Shown here piece after piece: positions 1 to 8,152 of a stretch of 26,597 nt of DNA. The position numbers and the translations under genes were made by a program. Every line of letters begins with the position of its first letter. Position 1 is the first letter of the stretch. This DNA comes from a virus: positions 1-26,597 of the IMG/VR virus record IMGVR_UViG_3300023108_001523; one strand, 5' to 3'. The notes below the pieces were generated by a model. The model saw only the letters and a list, made by a program, of their open reading frames with translations, searched no databases and was not told the origin of the DNA.

Positions 1-785
1 TTGATGTAGACACTTCAGAAGAAAAACTACTTAAACTTAATATGTCAATGATTGATGACGTTGCTAAAACTATTAGTGTGTTTATGGCAGACTATAAGGC
101 AATGCCAGAAGAAGACCGTCCTAAGGTACTGTTTGTTATTGATAGTTTGGGTATGTTGCTAACACCTACAGATGTTGATCAGTTTAACAAGGGTGATATG
201 AAAGGTGATATGGGTCGTAAGCCTAAGGCATTAACTTCACTTGTTCGTAATACAGTTAATATGATTGGTTCTCACAATGTAGGACTTGTATGTACTAACC
301 ACACATATGCATCGCAAGATATGTTTGATCCAGATGATAAAATATCAGGTGGTCAAGGATTTATCTATGCATCTTCAATTGTTGTAGCAATGAAAAAACT
401 AAAACTAAAAGAAGATGAAGATGGCAACAAGATCAGCGAAGTGCGAGGTATTCGTGCAGGCTGTAAAGTTATGAAAACACGTTATGCTAAACCGTTTGAG
501 GGTGTGCAGGTAAAGATTCCATACGAAACAGGTATGAATCCTTATAGCGGACTACTTGAACTGTTTGAAGCAAAAGGTGTTATTGAAAAACAAGGCAATC
601 GTCTTAAGTATACAACACTTGACGGCGAAGAACTATTAGAATATCGCAAAAATTGGAAAGGCGATTTACTCGATAAGGTTATGTCAGATTACCTCGAAAA
701 AGAAGCTTCTGTGGTAAATATCGACAACACTGACGAAGAAGCAGTGCAGGATAACCTTGACGAGGAAATTGTAGCCAATGAATGA
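1..785 (+). CDS. uvsX: UvsX RecA-like recombinase, C-terminal part (5' end outside window)
   Basis: The reading frame is open from the window edge (first full codon at base 3), so the N-terminus with Walker A is missing. The visible part carries a Walker B-like strand (LFVIDSLGML), a central GDMGRKPKALTSLVRN segment, VGLVCTNHTYASQDMFDPD (RecA motif 4 region, ending in the DNA-binding loop), and a GGQGFIYASS stretch. These match the T4 UvsX family. UvsX forms filaments on single-stranded DNA and drives strand exchange for recombination-dependent replication and repair. The acidic C-terminal tail (many D/E after about residue 215 of the visible part) is also typical. The stop overlaps the next ATG, and a UvsY-like gene follows two genes later, which supports the call. 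Confidence 0.93.
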   Translation, partial: DVDTSEEKLLKLNMSMIDDVAKTISVFMADYKAMPEEDRPKVLFVIDSLGMLLTPTDVDQFNKGDMKGDMGRKPKALTSLVRNTVNMIGSHNVGLVCTNHTYASQDMFDPDDKISGGQGFIYASSIVVAMKKLKLKEDEDGNKISEVRGIRAGCKVMKTRYAKPFEGVQVKIPYETGMNPYSGLLELFEAKGVIEKQGNRLKYTTLDGEELLEYRKNWKGDLLDKVMSDYLEKEASVVNIDNTDEEAVQDNLDEEIVANE

Positions 786-1017
786 AGAACAAATAGCTGA
801 AGTTTGGATGTGCTTTAAAGAATACCTAGATAAAAAACATATGGAAGCAGCAGCCGAAAAGTTTGTCGACTTATGCGCAGATTATGGAATAAGTGATCAA
901 TCATTTAAAGAAGTCCTTGGTAATGATAGTGTATTAGACGAAGCTATCTATTACTACTTAGAAATTGAATCTATTGATTATGATGCTGACGAAAATGACG
1001 AGGATTGGGATTACTAA
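778..1017 (+). CDS. Small acidic conserved phage protein, unknown function
   Basis: 79 residues, very acidic towards the C-terminus (YDADENDEDWDY end), with no cysteine-rich, membrane or enzyme motif that I recognise. The ATG lies 8 bases inside the end of uvsX, with a GAGG Shine-Dalgarno-like sequence just upstream (about 761-764). Its stop TAA shares a base with the next start (TAATG), so it sits in a coupled uvsX-ORF-uvsY string. The position suggests a recombination-associated accessory protein, but that is inference from location only. Confidence 0.75.
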   Translation: MNEEQIAEVWMCFKEYLDKKHMEAAAEKFVDLCADYGISDQSFKEVLGNDSVLDEAIYYYLEIESIDYDADENDEDWDY

Positions 1018-1472
1018 TGGGATGGTACTCAGAGATATCTAGAGATATTTCAAAAATTCCTGATGCAATATTACATTTTGAAAAAGAGATGACAGATGCT
1101 CGTCAAGAATGTAAGCTAGTTGGTAATGTAGAAAAATCAGCTGCTGCTATGCCCGGTATTGTTGAACATCGTTTTAATCAATTACAAGAAATAGAAGCTA
1201 TACTAAACTATTTGAATATTGAGCTACGCAGGTTGCGTAGCTCATATTTTAAAAAGTATCTTGAAAACTATCAACGAGCTCTGTCTAGCCGCGATGTTGA
1301 AAAATATGTTGACGGCGAAGCAGATGTTGTTGACTATGAAAAAATTATTAACGAATTTGCACTAATGCGTAACAAATGGTTAGGTGTACTCAAAGCACTT
1401 GATCAAAAGCAATGGCAAATTACTAACGTTGTAAAACTAAGAGTAGCAGGTATGGAGGATGCCACTCTTTGA
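1017..1472 (+). CDS. uvsY: UvsY-like recombination mediator
   Basis: 151 residues from the ATG at 1017, which overlaps the upstream TAA as TAATG. An in-frame TTG at 1005 is possible but less likely. The protein is helical and charged, with a basic middle (YLNIELRRLRSSYFKKYLENYQRAL) and a C-terminal half (RNKWLGVLKAL, then VVKLRVAG). This layout resembles T4 UvsY, which loads UvsX onto Gp32-coated single-stranded DNA. Length (T4 UvsY is 137) and position after uvsX fit. The similarity is a remembered pattern, not an alignment. The gene contains a perfect hairpin at 1220-1244, listed separately. Confidence 0.62.
   Translation: MGWYSEISRDISKIPDAILHFEKEMTDARQECKLVGNVEKSAAAMPGIVEHRFNQLQEIEAILNYLNIELRRLRSSYFKKYLENYQRALSSRDVEKYVDGEADVVDYEKIINEFALMRNKWLGVLKALDQKQWQITNVVKLRVAGMEDATL
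1220..1244. repeat. Perfect 11-bp inverted repeat with 3-nt loop inside the uvsY-like gene
   Basis: TGAGCTACGCA (1220-1230), loop GGT, then TGCGTAGCTCA (1234-1244): every base of the arms pairs. On the plus strand it is followed by TATTTT (1245-1250), giving the form of an intrinsic terminator, although it lies mid-gene (encoding about residues 69-76). Confidence 0.9.
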
Positions 1473-2134
1473 TTTTTCATACAGCCACTGATCCTATCTA
1501 TTATAATACATTTTATCATTTTTATAGTCATACTATAAAAAAATTTTATCCTAAATGCGAATTGTCTTTGCATTATGTAGGACTAAATCTTCCACAAAAT
1601 AATAATATTAATTTTATTACAAATACACATATAACCTTTGAAGATATAAAAAATACTTATAAATCAGATAATTCTAATGCAAGAGGTTTTTATGCACTTG
1701 CAAGATGGTTTAGTATTCCAGAAGCAGAACAAAATGTTGTAGTTTCTGATGTAGACATAATTGCAATTAAAAAAATAAACCAAGAAAAAATAAACGAGTT
1801 GTTTAAAACTAACCACGCAATTAATATTACACGAACTAAAAAAGACGGTACTGAAGGCGGAATGGCAATGTTAATTTTACGGAGTGATATTATTGCCGAT
1901 ATTAACAAAGTAGCATTATCGGTACTAAAAAATAAATTACAGTGGGATTCAGATGTACAAGTAAGAACTCATATATACGATAATTATAATGTAGCCCAAC
2001 TTCCGGAAATGCACGTTTTTGGAAAAAGATCTAACTACAAAACATTTGATAATACACACAGGAGTTTTGCTATTCGTAAAGGTAACATTCAAAGAAAAGT
2101 TGTAAGTTTACAAACAGCAATTGATAATCTATGA
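1469..2134 (+). CDS. Glycosyltransferase-like protein (GT-A type, DxD motif)
   Basis: 221 residues. The start is TTG at 1469, overlapping the previous TGA stop. GGAGG at 1454-1458 gives a good Shine-Dalgarno 10 bases upstream, which supports this non-ATG start. The N-terminus (FHTATDPIYYNTFYHF) looks like the first strand and helix of a GT-A fold. RGFYALARWFSIPEAE at about 72-87 precedes VVSDVDIIAI (DVD at 94-96), the expected metal-nucleotide-sugar site. It probably transfers a sugar during surface glycan or virion glycan synthesis. Acceptor and donor cannot be read from sequence. First gene of the polysaccharide island. Base composition is distinctly AT-rich. Confidence 0.68.
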   Translation: MIFHTATDPIYYNTFYHFYSHTIKKFYPKCELSLHYVGLNLPQNNNINFITNTHITFEDIKNTYKSDNSNARGFYALARWFSIPEAEQNVVVSDVDIIAIKKINQEKINELFKTNHAINITRTKKDGTEGGMAMLILRSDIIADINKVALSVLKNKLQWDSDVQVRTHIYDNYNVAQLPEMHVFGKRSNYKTFDNTHRSFAIRKGNIQRKVVSLQTAIDNL

Positions 2135-2844
2135 TAACATACATAATTAGATTAGAAGAAAATGAACACTCTTGTAGAATGGCCCAGGAGTGTTTTGAAC
2201 AAGCAAAAATACACGGACTAAAACCAAAATATTTTAAAGCAATAAACGGTAAAGATTGGAAAAAGCATTATTATGCAACTGGCATACAACCTAAAAGAAA
2301 ATTTAAAAAAGGAAAACTAGGTGTCCGCGGATGCTTTTTTAGTCACTATTATCTGTGGCTAGAATGTTTGAAGCAAGGTGAACCTATGTGTATACTAGAA
2401 CACGATGGATATATTTTACGTCCTTTCGGTAATACTATTTGCGATCAATTTGAAGACGTTTTAAAATTAGACAGATTAGATCCTTATAGCAAAAAATACA
2501 ATCAACTACTTGACGAAGAAAAAGATACAGAACTACAGATAGAAAAATATGTAAACCAAAGTCCAAAAAATCCCTATAAGATTGGTACAGGAAATTACTT
2601 CAAAGGAGCATATGCTTACATCTTAAAACCAGAAGGTGCCCATAAACTTATAAAACATATTAGACAACACGGGCACGTAACAGCTGACCAACAAATAGGT
2701 GATTGGGTGTTAAACACAAATACTACAGTACCAAGTCTAGCAAGATTGCACCCTTTTTATAGTATAGGCGACAATATAAAAACACATAGTTTGACACAAG
2801 GACTAGAAGGAACAATAGATGATGCGAAACTTGTTAGAAAATAG
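2131..2844 (+). CDS. Glycosyltransferase family 25-like protein (LPS glycosyltransferase)
   Basis: 237 residues. It begins ITYIIRLEENEHSCRMAQECFEQA, the GT25 opening in which a strand is followed by name-and-number residues. It continues with GCFFSHYYLWLECL (the conserved GC-SH segment, about residues 67-80) and CILEHDGYIL, the equivalent of the family's LEDD acidic motif. GAYAYILKPEGAHKLI (about 159-174) and ADQQIGDWV complete the pattern. GT25 enzymes add sugars such as galactose to LPS or glycoprotein. The variant acid motif (EHD rather than EDD) is notable, but one key acid pair remains. The ATG overlaps the preceding stop by 4 bases. Confidence 0.8.
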   Translation: MITYIIRLEENEHSCRMAQECFEQAKIHGLKPKYFKAINGKDWKKHYYATGIQPKRKFKKGKLGVRGCFFSHYYLWLECLKQGEPMCILEHDGYILRPFGNTICDQFEDVLKLDRLDPYSKKYNQLLDEEKDTELQIEKYVNQSPKNPYKIGTGNYFKGAYAYILKPEGAHKLIKHIRQHGHVTADQQIGDWVLNTNTTVPSLARLHPFYSIGDNIKTHSLTQGLEGTIDDAKLVRK

Positions 2845-3442
2845 ACAAGACTACATATGGCCAAAGACTGATACAAAGTGTTGGAATTATATGTTGACAC
2901 ACGCCGACTTACCGCAAAAAATTTGTGCATTGGTAGATCAAAAAAACGTTATTGTACAGGCAGGCGGCAATGCAGGATATTATGTAAAAGAATATGCAAA
3001 ACACTTTAAATGGGTATACACATTTGAGCCAGAACCTCTTAATTTTTATTGTTTGACACAAAATGCAGATACACAAAATGTATTCAAGTATCAAGCTTGT
3101 ATCGGAGACAAAAGAGGACTAGTTGACTTACATATTAAAGAAGGCAATAGAGGAAAAAACTATGTGCGCGGCATTGGCAAAATACCAACTATGCTCATAG
3201 ATGATTTAGGCCTAGAAGAATGTAATCTAATACATTTAGATATAGAAGGTTATGAATATTTTGCACTAAAAGGTGCAGTTAATACAATAAAAAAATGCAA
3301 ACCTATTGTTGTTTTAGAATTTTTTGATAAGTGTGCAACTAGATTTAATTATACCTTAGAAGACTTAGAAAACTTTATGCACTCATTAGGCTATAAATTG
3401 TTTACAACTTTTGAAGAAGAAAGAGTTTATAAGCCTATTTAA
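2819..3442 (+). CDS. FkbM-family methyltransferase
   Basis: 207 residues. The SAM-binding glycine-rich loop reads VIVQAGGNAGYYVKEYAKHF (about 44-63), where the family usually has DVGAN-G. The acidic residue ending strand 2 is in YTFEPEP (about 69-75). IHLDIEGYEYFALKGA (about 138-153) is the signature FkbM motif. FkbM enzymes O-methylate sugars or related substrates, and here probably a glycan made by neighbouring genes. Two in-frame ATGs (2819, 2822) lie behind AAGGA at about 2807-2811. The 3' end overlaps the convergent sulfotransferase gene by 8 bases. Confidence 0.82.
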   Translation: MMRNLLENRQDYIWPKTDTKCWNYMLTHADLPQKICALVDQKNVIVQAGGNAGYYVKEYAKHFKWVYTFEPEPLNFYCLTQNADTQNVFKYQACIGDKRGLVDLHIKEGNRGKNYVRGIGKIPTMLIDDLGLEECNLIHLDIEGYEYFALKGAVNTIKKCKPIVVLEFFDKCATRFNYTLEDLENFMHSLGYKLFTTFEEERVYKPI

Positions 3443-4073
3443 ATGTATACTTGAATACATCAATATCTTTTTCGTAAACTTTCTCTACAAGTTTTATAGT
3501 ATCTGTATTATATAGACTACGCCAATCAAAGCTTTTGTGTGTGGATACATTTTTCTTAGGCAACGTAAGATTAAAATGGTTAGTAAAATCTCTTCCTAGT
3601 GTTTCAAATCTAAATATTTTATCAACACTGTCAATATTGTCTATCCAGTCTATTTGATTATCCTTTAACGAAAACCAAGTAAAGTCCCAAGGTTTTTCTA
3701 TGTAATCAGGAAGCCATTTATGGAAGTTTTGCATTGAACTGTATTCGTCTGCAATAATTTTTTGATCATTTACAACTTTTTTGACAGGAACATTTTTTGC
3801 AAACCTTTTCAAACTAAGCTCTAAAATTCTCCGCCTAAATGTATACCAACTTACTATTCTATGCCAAGGATTTCTTACAACAGTAAACTTAAAATAATGA
3901 TCAACATCTTTGAAGTTTAATGCATCTTGAAGAGTACTATGATAATTTTGATTTTTTGTTCTACTGTTCGGAATTAATACTTTTTCACCTGCAAAACTGT
4001 TTATTACACTTGCGCCTGCGGTTTTAGGTATATGAATAAAAACTATCTGCTGGGTAGGTAATATATAACTCAT
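3435..4073 (-). CDS. Sulfotransferase (Sulfotransfer_2-like), minus strand
   Basis: 212 residues from the ATG at 4073; the frame could extend to an ATG at 4100 (nine more residues). FIHIPKTAGAS near the N-terminus is the 5'-phosphosulfate-binding loop. FTVVRNPWHRIVSWYTFRRR (about 83-102) is the 3'-phosphate motif with the expected RNP and serine. These enzymes move sulfate from PAPS to a sugar or tyrosine hydroxyl. I prefer the 4073 start because CTAAATA (4085-4079, minus strand) lies exactly five bases upstream, the same spacing as the plus-strand promoter at 4100. It is the only minus-strand gene in the island. An APS-kinase-like gene at 16368 could supply PAPS. Confidence 0.85.
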   Translation of the reverse strand: MSYILPTQQIVFIHIPKTAGASVINSFAGEKVLIPNSRTKNQNYHSTLQDALNFKDVDHYFKFTVVRNPWHRIVSWYTFRRRILELSLKRFAKNVPVKKVVNDQKIIADEYSSMQNFHKWLPDYIEKPWDFTWFSLKDNQIDWIDNIDSVDKIFRFETLGRDFTNHFNLTLPKKNVSTHKSFDWRSLYNTDTIKLVEKVYEKDIDVFKYTFK

Positions 4074-4078
4074 AAATT

Positions 4079-4086
4079 TATTTAGC
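4079..4086 (-). promoter_or_regulatory. T4-like late promoter (GCTAAATA) for the sulfotransferase
   Basis: Minus-strand GCTAAATA at 4086-4079 followed by five bases and then ATG at 4073. By T4 late-promoter geometry (-13 to -6) the first transcribed base would be the A of that ATG. No Shine-Dalgarno is present. The C in place of A at the second position departs from the T4 consensus TATAAATA. Confidence 0.5.
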
Positions 4087-4099
4087 AGTAATATACGCA

Positions 4100-4107
4100 T
4101 ATAAATA
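4100..4107 (+). promoter_or_regulatory. T4 late promoter (TATAAATA)
   Basis: An exact match to the T4 late -10 element, followed by CCAGT and then ATG at 4113. With the T4 spacing the +1 base is the A of the start codon, so the transcript would be leaderless. It is divergent from the late-like promoter at 4079-4086. Confidence 0.7.
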
Positions 4108-4112
4108 CCAGT

Positions 4113-4874
4113 ATGAAAGTTGTTTTAGTTACTGGAGGATTCGATCCTCTACACTCGGGTCATATTGATTATTTCAAAGCAGCACGAGAATTAGGTGATC
4201 ATTTAGTAGTCGGAGTTAATAGCGATGCTTGGTTAACAAGGAAAAAAGGAAGACCATTTATGCCGTTTGAAGAACGTTGCGCTATTATAAGAGAAATAAA
4301 ATGTGTAGATGAAGTTATAGGATTTAATGACGAAGATGATACAGCAAATAACGCAATCTTTAGAGTATTGTCTACTAAAGGCAGCCAAACAAAAGTAATA
4401 TTTGCAAACGGGGGAGATAGAACTAGAATTAACATACCGGAGATGAAATATACAGATGTTGAATTTGTTTTCGGTGTAGGCGGTGAAAACAAAGCAAACT
4501 CAAGCAGCTGGATACTAGACGAATGGAAAACACAAAAGACTGAACGTGATTGGGGATACTGGCGTGTACTCGATTATAAACCTGAAAAAGGTTATAAAGT
4601 AAAAGAACTTGTAATTTATCCTGGTAAAGGACTTAGTGACCAAAAACATTTCAAGCGTTTAGAAGAATGGAAAATACTAGAAGGTGTTGTCAAAATGGAT
4701 ACAGAATATAACGGGTTACAAGATAGTTTGCATCTGAAACCAAGTACAATGACGTACACAATTGGAAAAGAAGTTTGGCATAAAGCATCAAATCCTGGAG
4801 ACACAAATGCACACGTACTCGAAGTGCAATGGGGTGACGAGTGTATAGAAGAAGATATAGAAAGGCGTGATTAA
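4113..4874 (+). CDS. Nucleotidyltransferase-cupin fusion (RfaE/TagD-like plus mannose-6-phosphate isomerase type II-like)
   Basis: 253 residues in two domains. Residues 1-135 are a cytidylyl/adenylyltransferase Rossmann fold: GGFDPLHSGH at 8-17 with the HxGH nucleotide-binding motif, VVGVNSD at 32-38, and an NKANSSS segment near 126-132 in the place of the family's ISST-type helix. Residues about 147-250 match the cupin that follows GDP-mannose pyrophosphorylase in ManC-type proteins: WGYWRVLDYKPEKGYKVKEL, then YPGKGLSDQKHFKRLEEW (170-186). It probably activates a sugar or polyol phosphate and may isomerise or epimerise a related sugar. No Shine-Dalgarno is visible. A late promoter abuts the start. 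Confidence 0.82.
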   Translation: MKVVLVTGGFDPLHSGHIDYFKAARELGDHLVVGVNSDAWLTRKKGRPFMPFEERCAIIREIKCVDEVIGFNDEDDTANNAIFRVLSTKGSQTKVIFANGGDRTRINIPEMKYTDVEFVFGVGGENKANSSSWILDEWKTQKTERDWGYWRVLDYKPEKGYKVKELVIYPGKGLSDQKHFKRLEEWKILEGVVKMDTEYNGLQDSLHLKPSTMTYTIGKEVWHKASNPGDTNAHVLEVQWGDECIEEDIERRD

Positions 4875-5548
4875 TGAAAGTATTTGTAGGATATGACACA
4901 AGAGAAGATATAGCGTATCAAGTTTGTAAGCATAGTATTCTAAACAAGCAACCGGATGCAGATGTGCGTCCATTAAAACAGCAAGAACTAAGAGATGCAG
5001 GATGGTATACACGCAGTCTGGATAAACTTGCTAGTACAGAATTTACATTCACACGTTTTCTTATTCCTGAACTAACTAACTTTAAAGGTTGGGCATTGTT
5101 TATGGACTGCGATATGATCTTAACTACAGATATAAAAGAACTGTTTGATCAAGCAGACGACAAGTATGCAGTAATGTGTGTACAGCACGATTACACACCT
5201 AAAGAAGGCACAAAGATGGATGGACAAAAACAAACTATCTACCCACGTAAAAACTGGTCAAGTGTAATGTTGTTTAACTGTGCGCATCCTAGCAATGCAA
5301 AACTTACAATGGATCTAGTAAACGATCCAGAAATCAATGGAGCCTACTTGCACAGATTTAGTTGGTTAAAAGATGAAGAAATTGGAGAATTGGATCACAC
5401 TTGGAATTATCTTGTTGGTGTTTATGACGATGTAGAAATGCCAAAATTAATACATTATACTGAAGGAGGACCGTGGTTCGAAAACTATAGGAATTGCGAA
5501 TTTAGCAATCTATGGAAACAAGAACTAGCGGATATGATGAATGGGTAA
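4874..5548 (+). CDS. Glycosyltransferase, GT8-like
   Basis: 224 residues. MKVFVGYDTREDIAYQVCKH is the GT8 opening, with the aspartate that contacts the nucleotide. FTRFLIPEL (about 59-67) and ALFMDCDMILTTDIKEL carry the DxD metal site at 78-80. HYTEGGPWFENY near the C-terminus matches the family's HxxG-P segment. It should transfer a sugar from a UDP- or similar donor within the island's pathway. Starts at an ATG that shares a base with the preceding TAA stop, behind AGG in the upstream gene's end. Confidence 0.8.
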   Translation: MKVFVGYDTREDIAYQVCKHSILNKQPDADVRPLKQQELRDAGWYTRSLDKLASTEFTFTRFLIPELTNFKGWALFMDCDMILTTDIKELFDQADDKYAVMCVQHDYTPKEGTKMDGQKQTIYPRKNWSSVMLFNCAHPSNAKLTMDLVNDPEINGAYLHRFSWLKDEEIGELDHTWNYLVGVYDDVEMPKLIHYTEGGPWFENYRNCEFSNLWKQELADMMNG

Positions 5549-6362
5549 TAAAGTTGCAGCTATAGACAGTACTGGCGGTAATAATTATTTCAAAAAAGGT
5601 TGGGATTATGATCCTTACCTAACAGCTTTTCTAGAAGGAGTACCAGAGGAAAAGTTAGAATCAAATTGGGAAAACGAAGAAGAAACTGATCACACTCTTG
5701 TAATTAGAGGTTTAGGTGGTGGAAGTCAAAAGGCTATAAAAAGCTGTTGGGCATCTGGTAGAGAATTTTATGCTATAGATACAGGATATTTTGGTAATCA
5801 TATTAAGCATAAAATTTGGCATAGAATAACAAAAAACGCAGTTCAAAATATGGGACCTATTATTCCTAGGCCAGCTGACAGAATCAAATTATGTAATTAT
5901 GAATATAAACCTATTATGCCTGGCAGAAAGATAATGATATGTCCCCCAAGTGACAAAGTTATGAATTTATTTGGGCAAGGCACAGCAGAAGAATGGACAA
6001 CTAATATTGTAAAAGAAATAAAAAAACTTACTGATCGTCCAATTGAAATACGTATGAAACCTATTAGAGCAGAACGTGTAACTACAAACACAATACAAGA
6101 TGCTTTAGCAGATGACGTACATTGTTTAGTAACATACAATAGTATTGCTGCTACTGAAGCATTAATGGAGGGAAGAGCAGCAATTACATTAGGCCCTAAT
6201 TCGGCACAATTAGTGTGCGAAACAAAATTAGAAAATATAGAGAATCCAAAAGTTCCTGATAAAGATGAAATGATGGCATATATGTGCCATCTAAGTTATT
6301 GCCAGTTTACTGAAAGAGAAATGCGTAGTGGATTTGCTTGGAGAGTAATCAATGCAATGTAA
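5541..6362 (+). CDS. GT-B-like surface-polysaccharide protein, paralogue 1 of 3
   Basis: 273 residues. The C-terminal half holds IKKLTDRPIEIRMKPIR (about 155-171), then CLVTYNSIAATEALMEGRAAI (about 194-214) and a final QFTEREMRSGFAWRVI. The same three blocks, in the same order, occur in the genes at 6372 and 8142, so these three are paralogues. The pattern of a histidine/lysine-P-R block followed by an S-x-A-x-E-A-hydrophobic-G-P/R-A block resembles the nucleotide-binding half of GT-B glycosyltransferases and capsule-export-type proteins. No catalytic assignment is possible. Overlaps the previous gene by 8 bases. Confidence 0.6.
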   Translation: MGNKVAAIDSTGGNNYFKKGWDYDPYLTAFLEGVPEEKLESNWENEEETDHTLVIRGLGGGSQKAIKSCWASGREFYAIDTGYFGNHIKHKIWHRITKNAVQNMGPIIPRPADRIKLCNYEYKPIMPGRKIMICPPSDKVMNLFGQGTAEEWTTNIVKEIKKLTDRPIEIRMKPIRAERVTTNTIQDALADDVHCLVTYNSIAATEALMEGRAAITLGPNSAQLVCETKLENIENPKVPDKDEMMAYMCHLSYCQFTEREMRSGFAWRVINAM

Positions 6363-6371
6363 GGAAATAAA

Positions 6372-7304
6372 ATGAGCTTAAAAGTAGCATCTTATTTAAT
6401 GGGTATACCTCCAGGTAATACAAATCCAGAAAAGCCTAAAATTATTGTTAATTTTATAGAAGGTGTATGGCGGTGCGGAGATGAAGGTGAAATAGTTTGT
6501 GACTACGATCCAGTAGATTGCGATGTAGCAGTAGTGCAAGGTTTTGTTCACGAAAACAGTAAACGTAGTCCACATTTACAATTAAGGAAAAATGTATTTG
6601 AGAGACAAGAAAAACTTGGAAAACGTAGTATTATTGTAGACAGTAATTTATTCTTATATGCTGATCCTGGAAATTCAAATAAATTTTTACGTTATAGTTA
6701 TGATGGCATTTTTCCTGATACAGGTGAATACTGCAATGAAGTACCTGATCCTAAACGCTGGCAACTTATAAAAGACCGTCTTGGTATAAAAATGAAACCC
6801 TACAAATTCCACGGCGGCGACATTGTAATTTGCTGTCAAAGAGACGGTGGCTGGAGTATGAGAGGCAGTGCTTTAATGCCTTGGCTAGTCAAGACAATTA
6901 CACAGATAAGAAAAGTGAGTGATAGAAGAATTGTTGTAAGATTTCATCCTGGTGATAAAGGAGCACTAAATCATAAACGTATGTTGGTTAGATATAGATT
7001 ACCTAATGTTATTATAAGTAATCACGCAAACATATTATCCGATTTTGCAAATGCGCACTGTGTAATAAATTATAATAGCAGTCCGGCAGTTGCAGCAGCA
7101 ATAGAAGGAATACCTACTATTGTATTAGATCCTGCAAGAAGTCAGGCAGCAGAAGTGTCACATCATAAACTTGCTGAAATAGAAAATTTAAGAGAATTCG
7201 ATAGAGAAACGTGGATACATAAAATGGCACAAATGCATTGGACACTAGACGAATTAAAGGACGGAACAGCGTGGAGACATTTAAGAAAATGGGCCAAGAA
7301 ATAA
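6372..7304 (+). CDS. GT-B-like surface-polysaccharide protein, paralogue 2 of 3
   Basis: 310 residues, the longest of the three paralogues. Shared blocks: IRKVSDRRIVVRFHPGDKG (about 177-195), INYNSSPAVAAAIEGIPTIVLDP (about 233-255), and WTLDELKDGTAWRHLRKW at the C-terminus. The N-terminal part (CDVAVVQGFVHENSKRSPHLQLR, IIVDSNLFLY) looks like a first Rossmann domain that recognises an acceptor. AAGGAAATAAA just before the ATG provides a Shine-Dalgarno. Probably a glycosyltransferase or polysaccharide-modifying enzyme, role inferred only from fold-like blocks and context. Confidence 0.62.
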   Translation: MSLKVASYLMGIPPGNTNPEKPKIIVNFIEGVWRCGDEGEIVCDYDPVDCDVAVVQGFVHENSKRSPHLQLRKNVFERQEKLGKRSIIVDSNLFLYADPGNSNKFLRYSYDGIFPDTGEYCNEVPDPKRWQLIKDRLGIKMKPYKFHGGDIVICCQRDGGWSMRGSALMPWLVKTITQIRKVSDRRIVVRFHPGDKGALNHKRMLVRYRLPNVIISNHANILSDFANAHCVINYNSSPAVAAAIEGIPTIVLDPARSQAAEVSHHKLAEIENLREFDRETWIHKMAQMHWTLDELKDGTAWRHLRKWAKK

Positions 7305-8152
7305 TAGTAATAACAACCTTTCATCCAGAAGGAATGAAAGTATACGGACAACGTTTTATAGATAGTTTTGCTCAAAATGTTGCAAAAGGTATCAAATTAG
7401 TAGTTTATGCAGAGGATTGTATTCCAGTAAATCCTGATCCAAATCAAATTACTATACTCGATGCAAAACAAGAATTACCAAAACTAAATGCTTTTAAAGA
7501 GCGTTGGAAAGATGATCCTAAAGCAAATGGTATTCCGCCCGATCATATAAAAGCAAAACGTCCGCGAGACTGGCATAAAGATTTTAAATGGCACGCTATA
7601 CGTTTTGCAAATAAAACATATGCTGTATTTGATGCTTGTGCAAAAAACTACGGAACAGGTAGATGGATTGTTTGGATGGATGCAGACACATATATACATA
7701 GTCCTTGGAGCTTTAAACAGTTTGAAGAACTACTACCGTATAACAATTGGTTAACATATGTTGGCAGAGGTAAAGGATCACAAACTTGGCCTGAGTGTGG
7801 ATTCTACGGTATTAATATGAATCATCCTGTTGGTTGCAGTTTTGTAGAAGAATTTGAACGTATGTATGAAGATGCAGACAATGGTATCTTTACCCTAGAA
7901 GAATGGCACGACAGCTATGTGTTTGGAGAATTATTGAACAATGATTTTGCAGACTTCAAGGATACTGCATTAGATTACAGTGCTAACATATACAATAAAA
8001 CTGCCAAGACCGGCGGCGGAGGACATCCATTAATTAATAGCGCACTAGGTAAATGGATGGATCATATGAAAGGTGATCGAAAGTTCGAAGGGCATAGCAA
8101 AAAGAAAGACCTAATGGCAGAAAGAACAGAAGCTTATTGGAATGAAATTTAG
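7289..8152 (+). CDS. Glycosyltransferase (GT-A, DAD motif)
   Basis: 287 residues from the ATG at 7289, which overlaps the previous gene by 16 bases; an upstream in-frame TTG at 7238 would lie deeper in that gene and is less likely. EIIVITTFHPEGMKVYGQRFIDSF is a GT-A first strand. RWIVWMDADTYIHSPW (DAD at 131-133) is the metal and nucleotide-sugar site. PECGFYGINM is a probable acceptor-side loop, and the late GGGGHPLINS segment supplies a histidine expected near the active site. Role in glycan assembly is inferred from the motifs and the surrounding genes. Confidence 0.72.
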   Translation: MGQEIIVITTFHPEGMKVYGQRFIDSFAQNVAKGIKLVVYAEDCIPVNPDPNQITILDAKQELPKLNAFKERWKDDPKANGIPPDHIKAKRPRDWHKDFKWHAIRFANKTYAVFDACAKNYGTGRWIVWMDADTYIHSPWSFKQFEELLPYNNWLTYVGRGKGSQTWPECGFYGINMNHPVGCSFVEEFERMYEDADNGIFTLEEWHDSYVFGELLNNDFADFKDTALDYSANIYNKTAKTGGGGHPLINSALGKWMDHMKGDRKFEGHSKKKDLMAERTEAYWNEI

